Assembly (NCBI GenBank): GCA_945276085.1
Contig: CALYPO010000008.1
Coordinates: forward strand, 1-38,143
Direction of reading: 5' to 3'
Length of the DNA stretch: 38,143 nt
From: an uncultured Gilliamella sp.
GTDB taxonomy: Bacteria; Pseudomonadota; Gammaproteobacteria; Enterobacterales; Orbaceae
Part shown: piece after piece, positions 9,205 to 19,144 of the stretch
Layout of the letters: the number at the start of each line of letters is the position of its first letter
Numbering within the stretch: the first letter of the stretch is position 1
Position numbers and translations under genes: made by a program
The notes under the pieces: model-generated
Database searches by the model: none
Seen by the model: the letters and a program-made list of their open reading frames with translations, nothing else
Told to the model about the DNA's origin: nothing

Positions 9205-10599
9205 TTAATGCGTTACTTCTGCATTGATTGGTCGAGGAATTAAGAAACTACTAAATAACGCTAAAATAGTAATCACTAATCCTACTAAAATACCATTAAA
9301 ATACCCCGTCATTGTATTACCATTTATCATCTGAACTGCGGGTAACAACGCAAAACTTAATCCTGCACCTAAGTTAAACGCACCGGCATTCATTCCAGGT
9401 AAAAATCCTTGATTGTCGGCAGGTGATAAGACAACACCTAAACCATTTAAAATAATATTGGCCATGCCTGCGTAAAAAACACCTAGTGCAATTACACCGA
9501 TTGATAAGATAGGTAAGGAATGCACACCATAAAATAAGATCACTAAGATACCAACAATACAACCAATCAAACCCAATTTGAGGACATTGTTATATCCGAT
9601 CGTTGGTGCTAAGCGACCAGAAAATGGTCCAACAAACCAACCAATTAAAGCATAAGGTGTCAACAAAATTAATGACGCCCAATCAGGATTTAGACCAAAT
9701 CCTATATCATGATTTTGCGCAAGTGACATAACTAAACCATTGACTATGGCAAAAATACCTGTCATGGTTAAGGTTGTTGTTAACAATAAAGCCCAAGTAG
9801 CACGTTTTTTCAGATGCGTTGTTGTCACCAAAGGTTGCTTATTTCGTTTTTCGACATTCCAAAATAAAATAAAACAAACAATGGCAAACACGGTTAAGCC
9901 AGTAACAATTAACCAATTTGCATTAGCTAAATTACCCGCTTCATTAAGTGCCAATAATAATGCAGCAAGCGTTAGGACAATTAATATAACGCCTAACCAA
10001 TCCATTTTAGTTCCTGCTGAAGGCTTGGATTCTGGAGCAAAACGATAGACAAGATAAGTCGAAATAGCTGCAACCACAGCAATTACCCAAAATACAGAAC
10101 GAAAGCCCCAATAAGTAGCAAGTAAACCACCTGCTATCGCATCCACACCAGCAATACCACCGTTTACTGCGGTGATAATGCCCATTAACATGCCATATTG
10201 TTTGACATCTTTTACTTCGTAACTCAGCATAAGTAAGCAAAGTGGAACAACAGGACCAGATACGCCTTGAATAATACGCGCTGCATATAATACTTCAATA
10301 TTAGGTGCAACAGCAGCCAATATTGTTCCTATTGTCATAATCAACAACATAACCGTTAATACTTTTTTACGACCTTTGATATCACTCAAACGAGGAAGAA
10401 AGAGTGAAAACAGTGCTGCCGCAGTAAAAAAAGAAGTTTGTGAAAATCCAACAGCTGCATCATTGGTGCCTAATTCTTTGGCTATAGTCACTAATACAGG
10501 ACTTAACATACTTGCATTGAGCTGAAAAGCAACACAAGCTGCAAGTAAAGCAACCATTAATGTTAAAATACTTTTTTTATTGTTGCTTTGTGCAATCAT
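9205..10599 (-). CDS. MFS transporter, 14-helix type, probable nucleoside uptake or export
   Basis: 464 aa with about 14 hydrophobic segments, the DHA2-like layout of the major facilitator superfamily. The loop motif RLSDIKGRKK between helices 2 and 3 (about residues 70-79) is the classic MFS motif A. The start codon overlaps the nucleoside hydrolase stop by 4 bases (ATGA), with GAGGT ahead of it, so the two genes are co-translated. Many 14-helix MFS proteins export drugs, but the operon with a nucleoside hydrolase and a ribokinase remnant points to nucleosides or their bases as substrate. The family is certain; the substrate is inferred from context only. Confidence 0.85.
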   Translation of the reverse strand: MIAQSNNKKSILTLMVALLAACVAFQLNASMLSPVLVTIAKELGTNDAAVGFSQTSFFTAAALFSLFLPRLSDIKGRKKVLTVMLLIMTIGTILAAVAPNIEVLYAARIIQGVSGPVVPLCLLMLSYEVKDVKQYGMLMGIITAVNGGIAGVDAIAGGLLATYWGFRSVFWVIAVVAAISTYLVYRFAPESKPSAGTKMDWLGVILIVLTLAALLLALNEAGNLANANWLIVTGLTVFAIVCFILFWNVEKRNKQPLVTTTHLKKRATWALLLTTTLTMTGIFAIVNGLVMSLAQNHDIGFGLNPDWASLILLTPYALIGWFVGPFSGRLAPTIGYNNVLKLGLIGCIVGILVILFYGVHSLPILSIGVIALGVFYAGMANIILNGLGVVLSPADNQGFLPGMNAGAFNLGAGLSFALLPAVQMINGNTMTGYFNGILVGLVITILALFSSFLIPRPINAEVTH

Positions 10600-11552
10600 A
10601 CATTTACCTCACCAATTCGCTGTAACGCATCAACGATTAAATCCCAAAAACCTGCATGATCAAGTTTTGTCGCCACTTGTGTATGGCAAGTTTCATCGAC
10701 TGGAAAACGAAAATCAGCAACAGTCATGCCTAAAGTTAATGTTCCTGTGAGCTCTATATCAACAGGAACTCGTCGAGTTTTAATTAAATCCGGATTAATA
10801 ACATAAGCTACAGCACAAGGGTCATGTACTGGTGGATAAGTAAAACCTTGTGCTTGCTTATACATTTTTCCGAAGAATTCAAGCATTTCAAGTACAAATG
10901 TTGCTGGTTTTGTTTTGATTGCTGAGATTTTTTCAATTACTTCAGGTGTTGCGAGAGCTTGATGAGTCAAATCTAATCCCACCATAGTCACAGGCCATTT
11001 TTCATTAAATACTATATGGGCGGCTTCTGGATCGATTTTTATATTAAATTCAGCAACTGCACTCCAGTTACCAACATGATAGCCACCGCCCATCAAAACC
11101 ACTTCTTTCACTCTTTCGACAATTTTGGGTTCTTTGCGCGCAGCCATCGCAATATTAGTTAACCCACCAGTTGGGACCAAGGTAATGGTTTTGGGTGGAT
11201 GAGCCATAATCGTATCGATAATTAAATCAATAGCATGTCTAGAGTCCAATTGTATAGCAGGTTCGGGTAATACAGGACCATCCAGACCTGAATCACCATG
11301 AATATCTGGTGCAATTTCAACATTCCTCACTAATGGTCGAACAGCACCAGCGGCAAAAGGAATATGAGTTATGTTAGCAATACGAGCAACTGATAACGCA
11401 TTACGGGTCACTTTTTCTAATGTTTGGTTCCCGACTACAGTTGTTACCGCTAATAATTCAATATTAGGATTCCCATGCGCCAATAACATGGCAATAGCGT
11501 CATCATGACCTGGATCACAATCAAGAATGATTTTTTTAGGTTGATTTGTCAT
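10596..11552 (-). CDS. Inosine-uridine preferring nucleoside hydrolase, RihA-like
   Basis: 318 aa, the usual length. It cleaves the N-glycosidic bond of nucleosides to give a free base and ribose. The calcium-binding signature DCDPGHDDAIAM is at residues 11-22. Other family motifs are HGDSGLDGP, a NWSAVAEFNIKIDPEAA segment, GLDLTHQA and HDPCAVAY, which holds a catalytic-site histidine. By eye it is nearer to RihA than to RihB (GAVRPLVR, GMTV). It lies 24 bases after the ribokinase remnant and overlaps the transporter gene by 4 bases. AGAGG precedes the ATG. The exact base preference cannot be read from sequence. Confidence 0.93.
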   Translation of the reverse strand: MTNQPKKIILDCDPGHDDAIAMLLAHGNPNIELLAVTTVVGNQTLEKVTRNALSVARIANITHIPFAAGAVRPLVRNVEIAPDIHGDSGLDGPVLPEPAIQLDSRHAIDLIIDTIMAHPPKTITLVPTGGLTNIAMAARKEPKIVERVKEVVLMGGGYHVGNWSAVAEFNIKIDPEAAHIVFNEKWPVTMVGLDLTHQALATPEVIEKISAIKTKPATFVLEMLEFFGKMYKQAQGFTYPPVHDPCAVAYVINPDLIKTRRVPVDIELTGTLTLGMTVADFRFPVDETCHTQVATKLDHAGFWDLIVDALQRIGEVNV

Positions 11553-11576
11553 TAAGCGTTTTCCTCTAGTAAATTT

Positions 11577-12113
11577 TTAATTTGCCATTCTATCAAGTAC
11601 ATTTTGACAAGATGACATAGTTGATGTTCCTTCACGTTCAACCACTGAAAATGCAATAGCACCATCGGCTATCGGGTAAAAAAACTCTCCGTCAGCTTGT
11701 GATAAACTTAAAGCATAAATAAAATTGTTGGCCATGTTGAATATGCTAAGTAAGACAAATCCATAAATTTGAATATACCTATAATTTTTAACATAAAAAG
11801 CGAGAGGTCCATTACTATTAAATAGGATAATAATGGTTTGAATATCAAAGGAATGAATTTTAGTAACAATTAGTTTGAACGTATCAAAACGATTTACGTT
11901 AATGCCAAACATTAAACTTGTTTGAGTTTTATTAGATGTAATTTTATTGATATAAAGTAATAGTTGTATCATCTTGTTAAAATACGCATTAGGATTAACA
12001 ACGACATCAATGCCTAAAGCTTTAGCTAATGTTATTACATTAAAAACAGCATCACTAGTTTTTGCAAGTTGCGTTAATAAGATATCAGATTTTTTTAAGT
12101 TCGTTTCTAACAT
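11577..12113 (-). pseudogene. Ribokinase (PfkB family) remnant, N-terminal part and catalytic motif lost
   Basis: A 178-codon open frame aligns by eye with the middle and end of ribokinase. KKSDILLTQL and LGIDVVVNPNAY match the LLTQLE and NPAP region. A degenerate NKTQTSLMFGINV matches the TPNxTEA segment. ANNFIYALSLSQADGEF and AIAFSVVEREGTS match the C-terminal helix after the active site. The DTTGAGDAF motif with the catalytic base is replaced by unrelated hydrophobic sequence, and about 130 N-terminal residues are missing (intact enzymes are about 305 aa). Upstream at 12386 (minus) an ATG-AAT-ATT-GTT-ATC resembles the usual ribokinase start but runs into stops. It sits in the nucleoside hydrolase operon, where a ribose kinase makes sense. 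A shortened protein may be made but should be inactive. Confidence 0.75.
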
Positions 12114-12851
12114 TACAATTTTTTATCAATCCTTGATTAAATTAGCCACTTAATTTGATTATTATTTTTACCAAAGTTAATTAAAGTATCTTTGGTTGCT
12201 TTATTATCATAATGATATAAAGAAAAAAATTCATACTTGATAGCAAATAATAATGACGCTAACCCAATGATTCTTCGTACATCAAGTAATCAAATCCAAT
12301 TAATTTTTGGCTAAATTATTAATACTTTTTTACCTATACTTTTATATACTCAATCTAGTTAATTAGGTCGCGATAACAATATTCATATAACACAAAATAC
12401 CGATATTACTCTGTAATTTTCTTTTCGCTTTTAGTATTTTATCTTTGCTATTTTTTCATTCATTATAACAATATGAAATACAACGATTTTTATTATTCAT
12501 GTTCATCTAAATATCCCAGAATAACCTTATTTTTTTCGAAAAAATAGACTCATTTTTTGCGTGTTATTCGATCAGTATAGCGCAGGTAAATGATAAAAAG
12601 AGTGACGAACATCATAACTTAGAAAATAAAAACAAAACTTAAATAATGGATGAAATCAATATATAACAACCATAAATCGGCAAACAATAAATTGATTATT
12701 GCTTCATTTAAGAAAGAATCGACAACCGACTTATTAGTTACAATAATAATGTGACTTGGAAGATAAAAAATAAATTCCTTACTCGCACTGCCGCTAATTT
12801 ATGCTAAAATCGAAAATCATTAATAAACACTAAACATAAGGATGTAACGAA
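12114..12851. other. Long spacer with eroded coding sequence upstream of pntA
   Basis: No intact gene. On the minus strand, 12137-12287 is open for about 50 codons without a start (for example GLASLLFAIKYEFFSLYHYD). Around 12350-12386 there are possible traces of a ribokinase N terminus. A -10-like TATACT on the minus strand near 12575 may be the old promoter of the nucleoside operon. A run of T and A around 12530-12550 has no clear stem. The region looks like decaying DNA plus the pntA promoter. Confidence 0.4.
12802..12810 (+). promoter_or_regulatory. Candidate extended -10 promoter of pntAB
   Basis: TGCTAAAAT (12802-12810) fits the extended -10 pattern TGnTAnnnT, about 40 bases before the pntA ATG. 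No good -35 is at the expected distance. Confidence 0.4.
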
Positions 12852-14384
12852 ATGCATATCGGTATACCAAAAGAGCGGTTAGCCAATGAAGCTAGAGTTG
12901 CAGCAACTCCACAAACAGTTGGACAACTGTTAAAACTTGGATTTACAGTCTCTGTAGAACAGGGTGCAGGGCATGCTGCTCACTTTGAAGATCAAGCATT
13001 TATCGATGCTGGAGCAACAATTCAAAATACTCATGATATTTGGCAAAATGACTTAATTTTAAAATTTCATGCCCCAACAGATGATGAAATCGCATTAATG
13101 AAAGAGGGTTTAACCCTTATCAGTTATATTTATCCAGCTCAACATAAAGAACTATTAGAAAAATTAGCAGCCAAAAATATTACAGTCATGGCGATGGATT
13201 GTGTGCCACGTATTTCTCGTGCGCAATCGTTAGATGCACTAAGTTCTATGTCAAATATTGCTGGCTATCGTTCTGTGATTGAAGCTGCCAACCAGTTTGG
13301 TCGATTCTTTACAGGTCAAGTCACTGCCGCAGGTAAAGTGCCACCGGCAAAAGTGTTAGTCATTGGTGCTGGTGTTGCTGGCCTTGCAGCAATTGGCGCA
13401 GCAGTAAGCCTTGGTGCAATTGTTCGAGCCTTCGATACTCGCCCTGAAGTTGCTGAACAAATTAATAGTATGGGTGCTGACTTCTTAGAGTTAGATTTCG
13501 AAGAAGAAGCCGGCTCTGGAGATGGTTATGCAAAACAAATGTCTGCTGCCTTTATAGAAGCTGAAATGGCATTATTTGCAGAACAAGCTAAAGATGTTGA
13601 TATCATTATTACTACAGCATTAATTCCAGGTAAACCAGCACCAAAACTGATTTCGAAAGAGATGGTTGAATCTATGAAACCTGGTAGTGTGATTGTTGAT
13701 TTAGCTGCATTAACGGGTGGTAACTGTGAATTAACTAAACCCGGTGAAGTTTATGAAACAGATAACAATGTAAAAATTGTTGGCTATACTGATTTGGCAA
13801 ATCGCATGCCAGCTCAAGCATCTCAACTTTATGGTACCAATATCGTTAACTTATTAAAGTTACTGACTAAACAAAAAGATGGCAATATTGATATCAATTT
13901 TGACGATGTGGTTATCCGCGGAGTGACCGTTGTTAAAGATAAAGAAATCACTTGGCCTGCACCACCAATTCAAGTATCAGCACAACCGCAGAAAAAAGTT
14001 GCAGCGCCGGTTGCTAAACCTGAACCTAAACCAATGGATCCACGCAAAAAATATGGCATTTTAGCGTTAATAATCATTGCTTTCTTCTGGTTGGCTAATT
14101 CTGTTCCTGAAAGCTTTTTAGGTCACTTTACCGTATTTGCTCTATCATGTGTAGTTGGTTATTACGTAGTATGGAATGTAACTCATTCTTTACATACACC
14201 GCTCATGTCAGTCACTAATGCCATTTCAGGCATCATTTTAGTTGGTGCAATCTTACAAGTTGGTGATGATAATGGCTTAACTACGGCAATTGCCTTTGTT
14301 GCTATTTTAATTGCTAGTATCAATATTTTTGGTGGATTCTTTGTTACCCAAAGAATGCTAAAAATGTTCCAACGTGGCAAATAA
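12852..14384 (+). CDS. pntA: NAD(P) transhydrogenase subunit alpha
   Basis: 510 aa, as in E. coli. With PntB it forms the proton-translocating transhydrogenase of the inner membrane, which uses the proton gradient to reduce NADP with NADH. Residues 1 to about 380 form the NAD(H)-binding domain; the Rossmann loop [17 protein letters not shown] is near 166-182, with RAFDTRPEV after it. A proline- and lysine-rich linker (about 376-396) leads to four hydrophobic segments. AAGGATG precedes the ATG. pntB follows after 15 bases. Confidence 0.98.
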   Translation: MHIGIPKERLANEARVAATPQTVGQLLKLGFTVSVEQGAGHAAHFEDQAFIDAGATIQNTHDIWQNDLILKFHAPTDDEIALMKEGLTLISYIYPAQHKELLEKLAAKNITVMAMDCVPRISRAQSLDALSSMSNIAGYRSVIEAANQFGRFFTGQVTAAGKVPPAKVLVIGAGVAGLAAIGAAVSLGAIVRAFDTRPEVAEQINSMGADFLELDFEEEAGSGDGYAKQMSAAFIEAEMALFAEQAKDVDIIITTALIPGKPAPKLISKEMVESMKPGSVIVDLAALTGGNCELTKPGEVYETDNNVKIVGYTDLANRMPAQASQLYGTNIVNLLKLLTKQKDGNIDINFDDVVIRGVTVVKDKEITWPAPPIQVSAQPQKKVAAPVAKPEPKPMDPRKKYGILALIIIAFFWLANSVPESFLGHFTVFALSCVVGYYVVWNVTHSLHTPLMSVTNAISGIILVGAILQVGDDNGLTTAIAFVAILIASINIFGGFFVTQRMLKMFQRGK

Positions 14385-14399
14385 AGGAGAGTATCAATA

Positions 14400-15794
14400 A
14401 TGTTAAGTAATGGAATTATTCAAGCAGCTTATGTAATTGCTGCCTTACTGTTTATATTCAGTCTACGTGGTCTTTCCAATCAAGAATCCGCTAAATCGGG
14501 TAATATCTATGGCATGATCGGTATGGCAATTGCCCTTATTGCCGCGATTGCGAGTATCAATGGTGGATTACATTGGGTCATCATTGCGATGATTATTGGG
14601 GCGGCTATTGGTTTATATTTAGCCAAAAAAGTAGAAATGACACAAATGCCAGAACTCGTTGCACTACTTCATAGCTTTGTTGGTATGGCTGCGGTACTCG
14701 TTGGTTTTAATAGCTTTTTAGACTCACATATTTTTACCTTCTCATCGAGTGAAATTACCGTTCATTTGGTCGAAATATTTGTTGGTGTTTTTATTGGTGC
14801 GGTTACATTCTCTGGTTCGATTGTCGCGTTTGGCAAACTAAATGGTCGCATTAGTTCAAAACCATTATCTATTCCAAATAAACACTATTGGAACCTTGCT
14901 GCTATTGTAGTATCTGTAATACTCATGTTTACATTTGTCAATCTGCAAACAGGAGCTGGCGCGCTATTTTGTTTACTCATTATGACACTTATAGCATTAG
15001 TCTTTGGTTTCCATCTTGTTGCATCAATTGGTGGCGCAGACATGCCCGTTGTTATTTCGATGCTTAACTCCTATTCTGGATGGGCGGCTGCTGCGGCAGG
15101 ATTTATGTTAGGTAATGATTTACTCATTGTAACTGGTGCTTTAGTTGGTTCTTCAGGCGCAATTCTTTCTTACATTATGTGTAAAGCAATGAATCGCTCA
15201 TTTATTAGCGTAATTGCCGGTGGTTTTGGTAGCGATGGCAGTTCATCAAGCTCTTCAGAAGAAGAACAAGGTGAATATCGCGAAATCCAACCTGCTGAAG
15301 TTGCACAAACTTTAAAAGAAGCACGCTCAGTTATTATTGTTCCAGGTTATGGTATGGCGGTTGCACAAGCGCAAGGTGCAGTCAGTAACATTACTGAAAA
15401 ACTACGAGCTATGGGAATTGAAGTGAGATTTGGTATCCACCCTGTTGCCGGGCGTTTACCGGGGCATATGAATGTATTATTAGCCGAAGCTAAGGTACCT
15501 TACGATATCGTACTTGAAATGGACGAAATCAATGACGACTTCCCTGATACTGATGTTGTATGGGTCATTGGTGCAAATGATACGGTTAACCCAGCGGCAG
15601 AAGAAGATCCAAATAGCCCTATCGCAGGTATGCCAGTTCTTGAAGTTTGGAAAGCTAAAACGGTTATCATTTCTAAACGTTCAATGAATACCGGTTATGC
15701 CGGCGTTCAAAATCCACTATTCTTCAAAGAAAATAGTTATATGCTATTTGGTGATGCCAAAGATAGTGTTGAAAAAGTGTTACAAAATCTTTAA
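14400..15794 (+). CDS. pntB: NAD(P) transhydrogenase subunit beta
   Basis: 464 aa, against 462 in E. coli. The first 270 or so residues carry about nine membrane helices that form the proton channel with PntA. A serine- and glutamate-rich linker (about 281-293) leads to the cytoplasmic NADP-binding domain, with the motif [12 protein letters not shown] near residue 313 and [10 protein letters not shown] further on. AAAGGAGAG lies ahead of the start. A strong hairpin ends the operon. Confidence 0.98.
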   Translation: MLSNGIIQAAYVIAALLFIFSLRGLSNQESAKSGNIYGMIGMAIALIAAIASINGGLHWVIIAMIIGAAIGLYLAKKVEMTQMPELVALLHSFVGMAAVLVGFNSFLDSHIFTFSSSEITVHLVEIFVGVFIGAVTFSGSIVAFGKLNGRISSKPLSIPNKHYWNLAAIVVSVILMFTFVNLQTGAGALFCLLIMTLIALVFGFHLVASIGGADMPVVISMLNSYSGWAAAAAGFMLGNDLLIVTGALVGSSGAILSYIMCKAMNRSFISVIAGGFGSDGSSSSSSEEEQGEYREIQPAEVAQTLKEARSVIIVPGYGMAVAQAQGAVSNITEKLRAMGIEVRFGIHPVAGRLPGHMNVLLAEAKVPYDIVLEMDEINDDFPDTDVVWVIGANDTVNPAAEEDPNSPIAGMPVLEVWKAKTVIISKRSMNTGYAGVQNPLFFKENSYMLFGDAKDSVEKVLQNL

Positions 15795-15824
15795 TGACAA
15801 TTAGTCTTATAGAGAATACAAAAT

Positions 15825-15853
15825 ATTACTGCGGCCTAGCCGCAGTAATTTTA
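15825..15853 (+). terminator. Terminator of pntAB, shared with the convergent hydrolase gene
   Basis: ATTACTGCGGC (15825-15835) and GCCGCAGTAAT (15839-15849) form a perfect 11-bp stem with a 3-base loop, followed by TTTTATAA. It lies between two convergent genes and can serve both. Confidence 0.85.
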
Positions 15854-15859
15854 TAAGCG

Positions 15860-16888
15860 TTAAGGGTTCAAATTTATTTGCGCTAAGAAAGTAGTAATTT
15901 GTTTAATTATTTCACGATGAATCTCGGCTCGAGTTCGTTTCCCACCATCCTTACAAATAATACCTTCGCCTTGAGCTTCTTGCTCTAATATTTCTATTGC
16001 CTTAGGTTTACAAACTTGTATAAAACTAAAATGCATCGCATCTGGTATCACCGTATAAGTAGATAGTGATTTTGACAGGAACTGCATTAAATAGCCTGAT
16101 TCAAGCTCTGCATCCATATCACCTACATCAACTCCTGCACCAATAATTAAAGAAGGGATGTTAATATCTTTTAAACTTTTTGACGTAAAACCTCTGACTA
16201 ATCCTGCATCTAAAGAGATAAATGATTTTATTCTTGGATCGAATAAACTTTGATTTAATTTTGGATTATCAAGACCGAGTTCAGTCACTAATTGGCACGC
16301 TTTTAAATGGGAATGAATTGTACAGTCTTGCTTAAAAAGCTCTGTATCAAATTTTGCTCCAGCAAGTGCAATTACCGTCCAACCGCCAAGGGAATGCCCA
16401 ATGGCTGATATATTATTCATATCAATAGAGTTTGCTAAAGTCTTATCCTCTATCAAACAATCAATTGTTTTACTCAAATCTTGTGGGCGCAACCATAATT
16501 TAGAAGATTGATCAATATCTCTATTAAACAGTGTAGTCCCTGGATGATTTGGTGCGGCAACAATATATCCTTTTTCGGCCAGCGCATAAGCAAGCCAACT
16601 TAAATTTTGCTGGCTGCCCCCATAACCATGTGAGAGAACAATTAAGGGATGCTTACGATAATCTAAAACAGGGGGTGCATTGAATAGAACTTTATAACCA
16701 TAAAAAATAGCACTATCGCCAACCATTACGTTATCTTGTTGATTATTTGCTTTATACCATATTGCGATATTCAACGGTCGGTTACTTTGTTTATCGTAAT
16801 AGATTTGTTTAAACCCTACAGCTGAATAAGCATGATTGCTAAAGGTGAAGATTAAATAAACAATCAAGCCAATGTAGAATTTAGTCAT
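15860..16888 (-). CDS. Exported alpha/beta hydrolase, predicted dienelactone-hydrolase/lipase-like
   Basis: 342 aa. Residues 1-23 look like a signal peptide ending in YSA, so the enzyme is probably periplasmic. The alpha/beta hydrolase fold is shown by the oxyanion motif SHGYGG (86-91), the nucleophile elbow GHSLGG with Ser166, and a late MHFSF with His286 as the likely catalytic base; Asp254 is a candidate acid. The pattern resembles the predicted dienelactone hydrolase group and PAF-acetylhydrolase-like esterases. The substrate is unknown. It stands alone, with a weak ribosome site and a shared terminator. The hydrolase fold is firm. Confidence 0.8.
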   Translation of the reverse strand: MTKFYIGLIVYLIFTFSNHAYSAVGFKQIYYDKQSNRPLNIAIWYKANNQQDNVMVGDSAIFYGYKVLFNAPPVLDYRKHPLIVLSHGYGGSQQNLSWLAYALAEKGYIVAAPNHPGTTLFNRDIDQSSKLWLRPQDLSKTIDCLIEDKTLANSIDMNNISAIGHSLGGWTVIALAGAKFDTELFKQDCTIHSHLKACQLVTELGLDNPKLNQSLFDPRIKSFISLDAGLVRGFTSKSLKDINIPSLIIGAGVDVGDMDAELESGYLMQFLSKSLSTYTVIPDAMHFSFIQVCKPKAIEILEQEAQGEGIICKDGGKRTRAEIHREIIKQITTFLAQINLNP

Positions 16889-17080
16889 TCAATTTATCTC
16901 TATTAAAAAAATTGCCTATTTGCAACTGGAATGAATATGAAGACTTAACAATAGAATAAATAATACAATTTGTTAATCAATAATTAAATTTATCAGATTA
17001 AATATTTAACAAATAATATGACACATTAACTTATTAAAACACGTTAGATTCACTATACATGTCAGTATAAAAATTTAAAA

Positions 17081-17725
17081 TCAGTGATTTTCTTGCTTAA
17101 TCAATTCTTTGTGATAAAGGTAATAGGCACCACGCGAAACCATACGAAGTTGAAATATAAGATTTTCGATCAATTTTTGGCGTTGTATTAGGTCAAAATC
17201 TAAAGCCTCGGCTCCTGCATTAAAAGCAATGGTAACCATTGCTTCAGCTTGAGCTTCATTATATTGATGAGGCATGTCATTAGCATTATCTAAATAATCA
17301 ACCAATTCAACAATAAAATGTTGAATTTCTCGAGCAATAGCAGAACGAAAAGCCGATGATGTCCCCGCTTTTTCACGCAGTAATAATAAAAAAACTTTAG
17401 GATTTTTATCAATAAATTCAATAAAGGTTGTAACAGAGGTTCGTAACACACTTCCGCCCTTTTCAATACGTTTCCGTGCTTGTCGCAAAAGTTGACGAAG
17501 GGTTAAACCACTTTCATCAACCATCGCCAAACCTAATTCATCCATGTCACGAAAGTGCCGATAGAAAGAAGTAGCGGCAATACCAGCTTCACGTGCAACT
17601 TCACGCAAACTTAGACTAGCAAAACCTTGTTCGGCATTAAGTTGATTAAATGCAGCTTCTATTAATGTGCGACGAGTTCGCTCTTTTTGCTGAGCTCGAA
17701 CCCCCGAAGTTTTGGCATTTTTCAT
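17081..17725 (-). CDS. fabR: HTH-type transcriptional repressor FabR (TetR family)
   Basis: 214 aa from the ATG at 17725, against about 215 in E. coli. FabR represses fabA and fabB and sets the balance of saturated and unsaturated fatty acids in membrane lipids. The helix-turn-helix is at about residues 30-55 ([20 protein letters not shown]), almost identical to E. coli. The ligand domain keeps [17 protein letters not shown] and the [20 protein letters not shown] segment. A longer frame starts with TTG at 17761, three bases after oxyR, but has no ribosome site; the ATG fits the family N terminus better. It follows oxyR closely, so it is probably co-transcribed. Confidence 0.93.
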   Translation of the reverse strand: MKNAKTSGVRAQQKERTRRTLIEAAFNQLNAEQGFASLSLREVAREAGIAATSFYRHFRDMDELGLAMVDESGLTLRQLLRQARKRIEKGGSVLRTSVTTFIEFIDKNPKVFLLLLREKAGTSSAFRSAIAREIQHFIVELVDYLDNANDMPHQYNEAQAEAMVTIAFNAGAEALDFDLIQRQKLIENLIFQLRMVSRGAYYLYHKELIKQENH

Positions 17726-17764
17726 TATTTCAATCGATTTTGGTAATTTTAACTTAGTCAATCA

Positions 17765-18691
17765 TTAATTCGCTTTTTCTAACAAACGCTCTTTTTCAGC
17801 AAATACTTTTGGCATGTGATCTCGAATTGTTTTAGCAATGGTTTCATAACGGGAACGTAATGGCGATCCCGGACGATATATCAGGGCAATGCTTCGCACT
17901 GGAACAGGATCAGTACAAGGAATATAGCAAATATTATCACGAATACGTTCATTTGGTGCCGCTAATTCAGGAAACAACGTAATACCGCGCCCAGCAGAAA
18001 TCATACTGCGTAATGTCTCAAGACTTGTCGCTTTAAATTGTTTGTCTTCGTCAATTCCGACTTGAAAACAATATCCCATTGCATGTTCACGTAAACAATG
18101 ACCATCTTCCAACATTAAAAACTTATGTCCTTTTAAACTAGAAAGTTTAATTGTCCTTTTGCTGGCTAGTTCGTCCGTCGCCGGAACCGCTAAAAACATC
18201 GGCTCATCAAATAATGGCAATTCTATAAATTGTGATGTTTCTTTAACCTGTGCAACAATGGCGCAATCAAGCTTGCCACTCTCAAGTTGGGCAACTATAT
18301 TGGCAGTTTGCGCTTCATGTAGATAGAGTTCAAGTTGTGGAAAAGATTCGTGTAATACTGTTATTACATGTGGTAACAGATAAGGTGCAATTGTTGGTAT
18401 CAAGCCAATATGCATTGGGCCGGACATCTCTTCACCTTGACGACTGGCCATCTCTTTTAAAATTTGGATATTGCGTAAGATCTCTTTAGCCTGTTCAACA
18501 AGCATCATACCTGTTTGTGTAAATAGTACTTTGCGACTAGTACGTTCCAGCAACATTACACCAAGTTCATCTTCCAATTTTCTGATTTGTCCACTTAATG
18601 TTGGTTGACTCACATTGCAAGCATCAGCGGCTTTACGAAAATGACGAAATTCAGCTAACGAAACAAAATATTCCAAATCACGAATATTCAT
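17765..18691 (-). CDS. oxyR: Hydrogen peroxide sensor and LysR-type regulator OxyR
   Basis: 308 aa from ATG 18691, against 305 in E. coli. OxyR senses peroxide by forming a disulfide and then activates antioxidant genes. The N-terminal winged helix (FRKAADACNVSQPTLSGQIR region) is highly conserved. Both redox cysteines are present as Cys199 and Cys208 (GHCLREHAMGYC). A longer in-frame start at 18796 adds 35 unconserved residues; the chosen start matches MNIRDLEY and has GGGGGA five bases upstream. fabR follows. In E. coli these two genes flank the soluble transhydrogenase sthA, which is missing here. Confidence 0.97.
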   Translation of the reverse strand: MNIRDLEYFVSLAEFRHFRKAADACNVSQPTLSGQIRKLEDELGVMLLERTSRKVLFTQTGMMLVEQAKEILRNIQILKEMASRQGEEMSGPMHIGLIPTIAPYLLPHVITVLHESFPQLELYLHEAQTANIVAQLESGKLDCAIVAQVKETSQFIELPLFDEPMFLAVPATDELASKRTIKLSSLKGHKFLMLEDGHCLREHAMGYCFQVGIDEDKQFKATSLETLRSMISAGRGITLFPELAAPNERIRDNICYIPCTDPVPVRSIALIYRPGSPLRSRYETIAKTIRDHMPKVFAEKERLLEKAN

Positions 18692-19141
18692 AATGTCCCC
18701 CAATAAGTTATCAGTTAATGTTATATACTCAATTGACTTTTTGTCAGAGCGATCTATTAAACGACTATTACTCACATTACTCAAAAAATTAAGCAAAATG
18801 TTTAATATGCTTCCTATATCTATTGTGTTCTACAATGAATTAAAAAAGACGTTTTGAGCATAGGTTGTAGTAAACCTTAATCAGCTTGTTAAATAATGCA
18901 TGAAATATGTATAAACAGGTATTGATGCCTTTTAAAGCTATATGACTAATTCTACTCTATAAACTGCTATTGTTGATAATTATTGCCAAAAAATCAAATA
19001 GAATATTCATTTAAAATTAGAAAATACCTGCTTTTCATCGAATTAAAATTCAGATAATAAGAAAAATGGAAAGTTATAAGCAATTATTATATAATCGCGC
19101 GCTATATTGCCATTTTGGTTCATACACGTTTGAGGTGCACT
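18692..19141. other. Divergent spacer between oxyR and pcnB
   Basis: About 450 bases with no supported gene. A perfect -10 TATAAT at 19090-19095 lies about 47 bases before the pcnB start but its -35 (TGGAAA at 19067-19072) is poor. I see no convincing OxyR site or small RNA with a terminator, though an OxyS-like RNA cannot be ruled out by eye. Confidence 0.5.
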
Positions 19142-19144
19142 ATT
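19132..19144 (+). promoter_or_regulatory. Ribosome binding site and AUU start codon of pcnB
   Basis: GAGGTG (19132-19137) lies 4 bases before an in-frame ATT (19142-19144). Translation from this ATT gives [10 protein letters not shown], which aligns with the E. coli PcnB N terminus FTRVANFCRK. E. coli pcnB is known to start at AUU, an inefficient start codon that limits expression. The next in-frame ATG (19175) would delete conserved residues. Confidence 0.75.

Noticed and set aside
17726-17761. TTG start that would extend fabR by 12 residues
   Set aside because: No ribosome site, and the added residues are not part of the FabR family; the ATG at 17725 gives the usual length.
18692-18796. 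Upstream start extending oxyR by 35 residues
   Set aside because: OxyR homology begins exactly at the ATG at 18691, which has a good ribosome site.
18692-19141. OxyS-like small RNA next to oxyR
   Set aside because: The position fits E. coli, but I found no promoter and terminator pair defining a small RNA.
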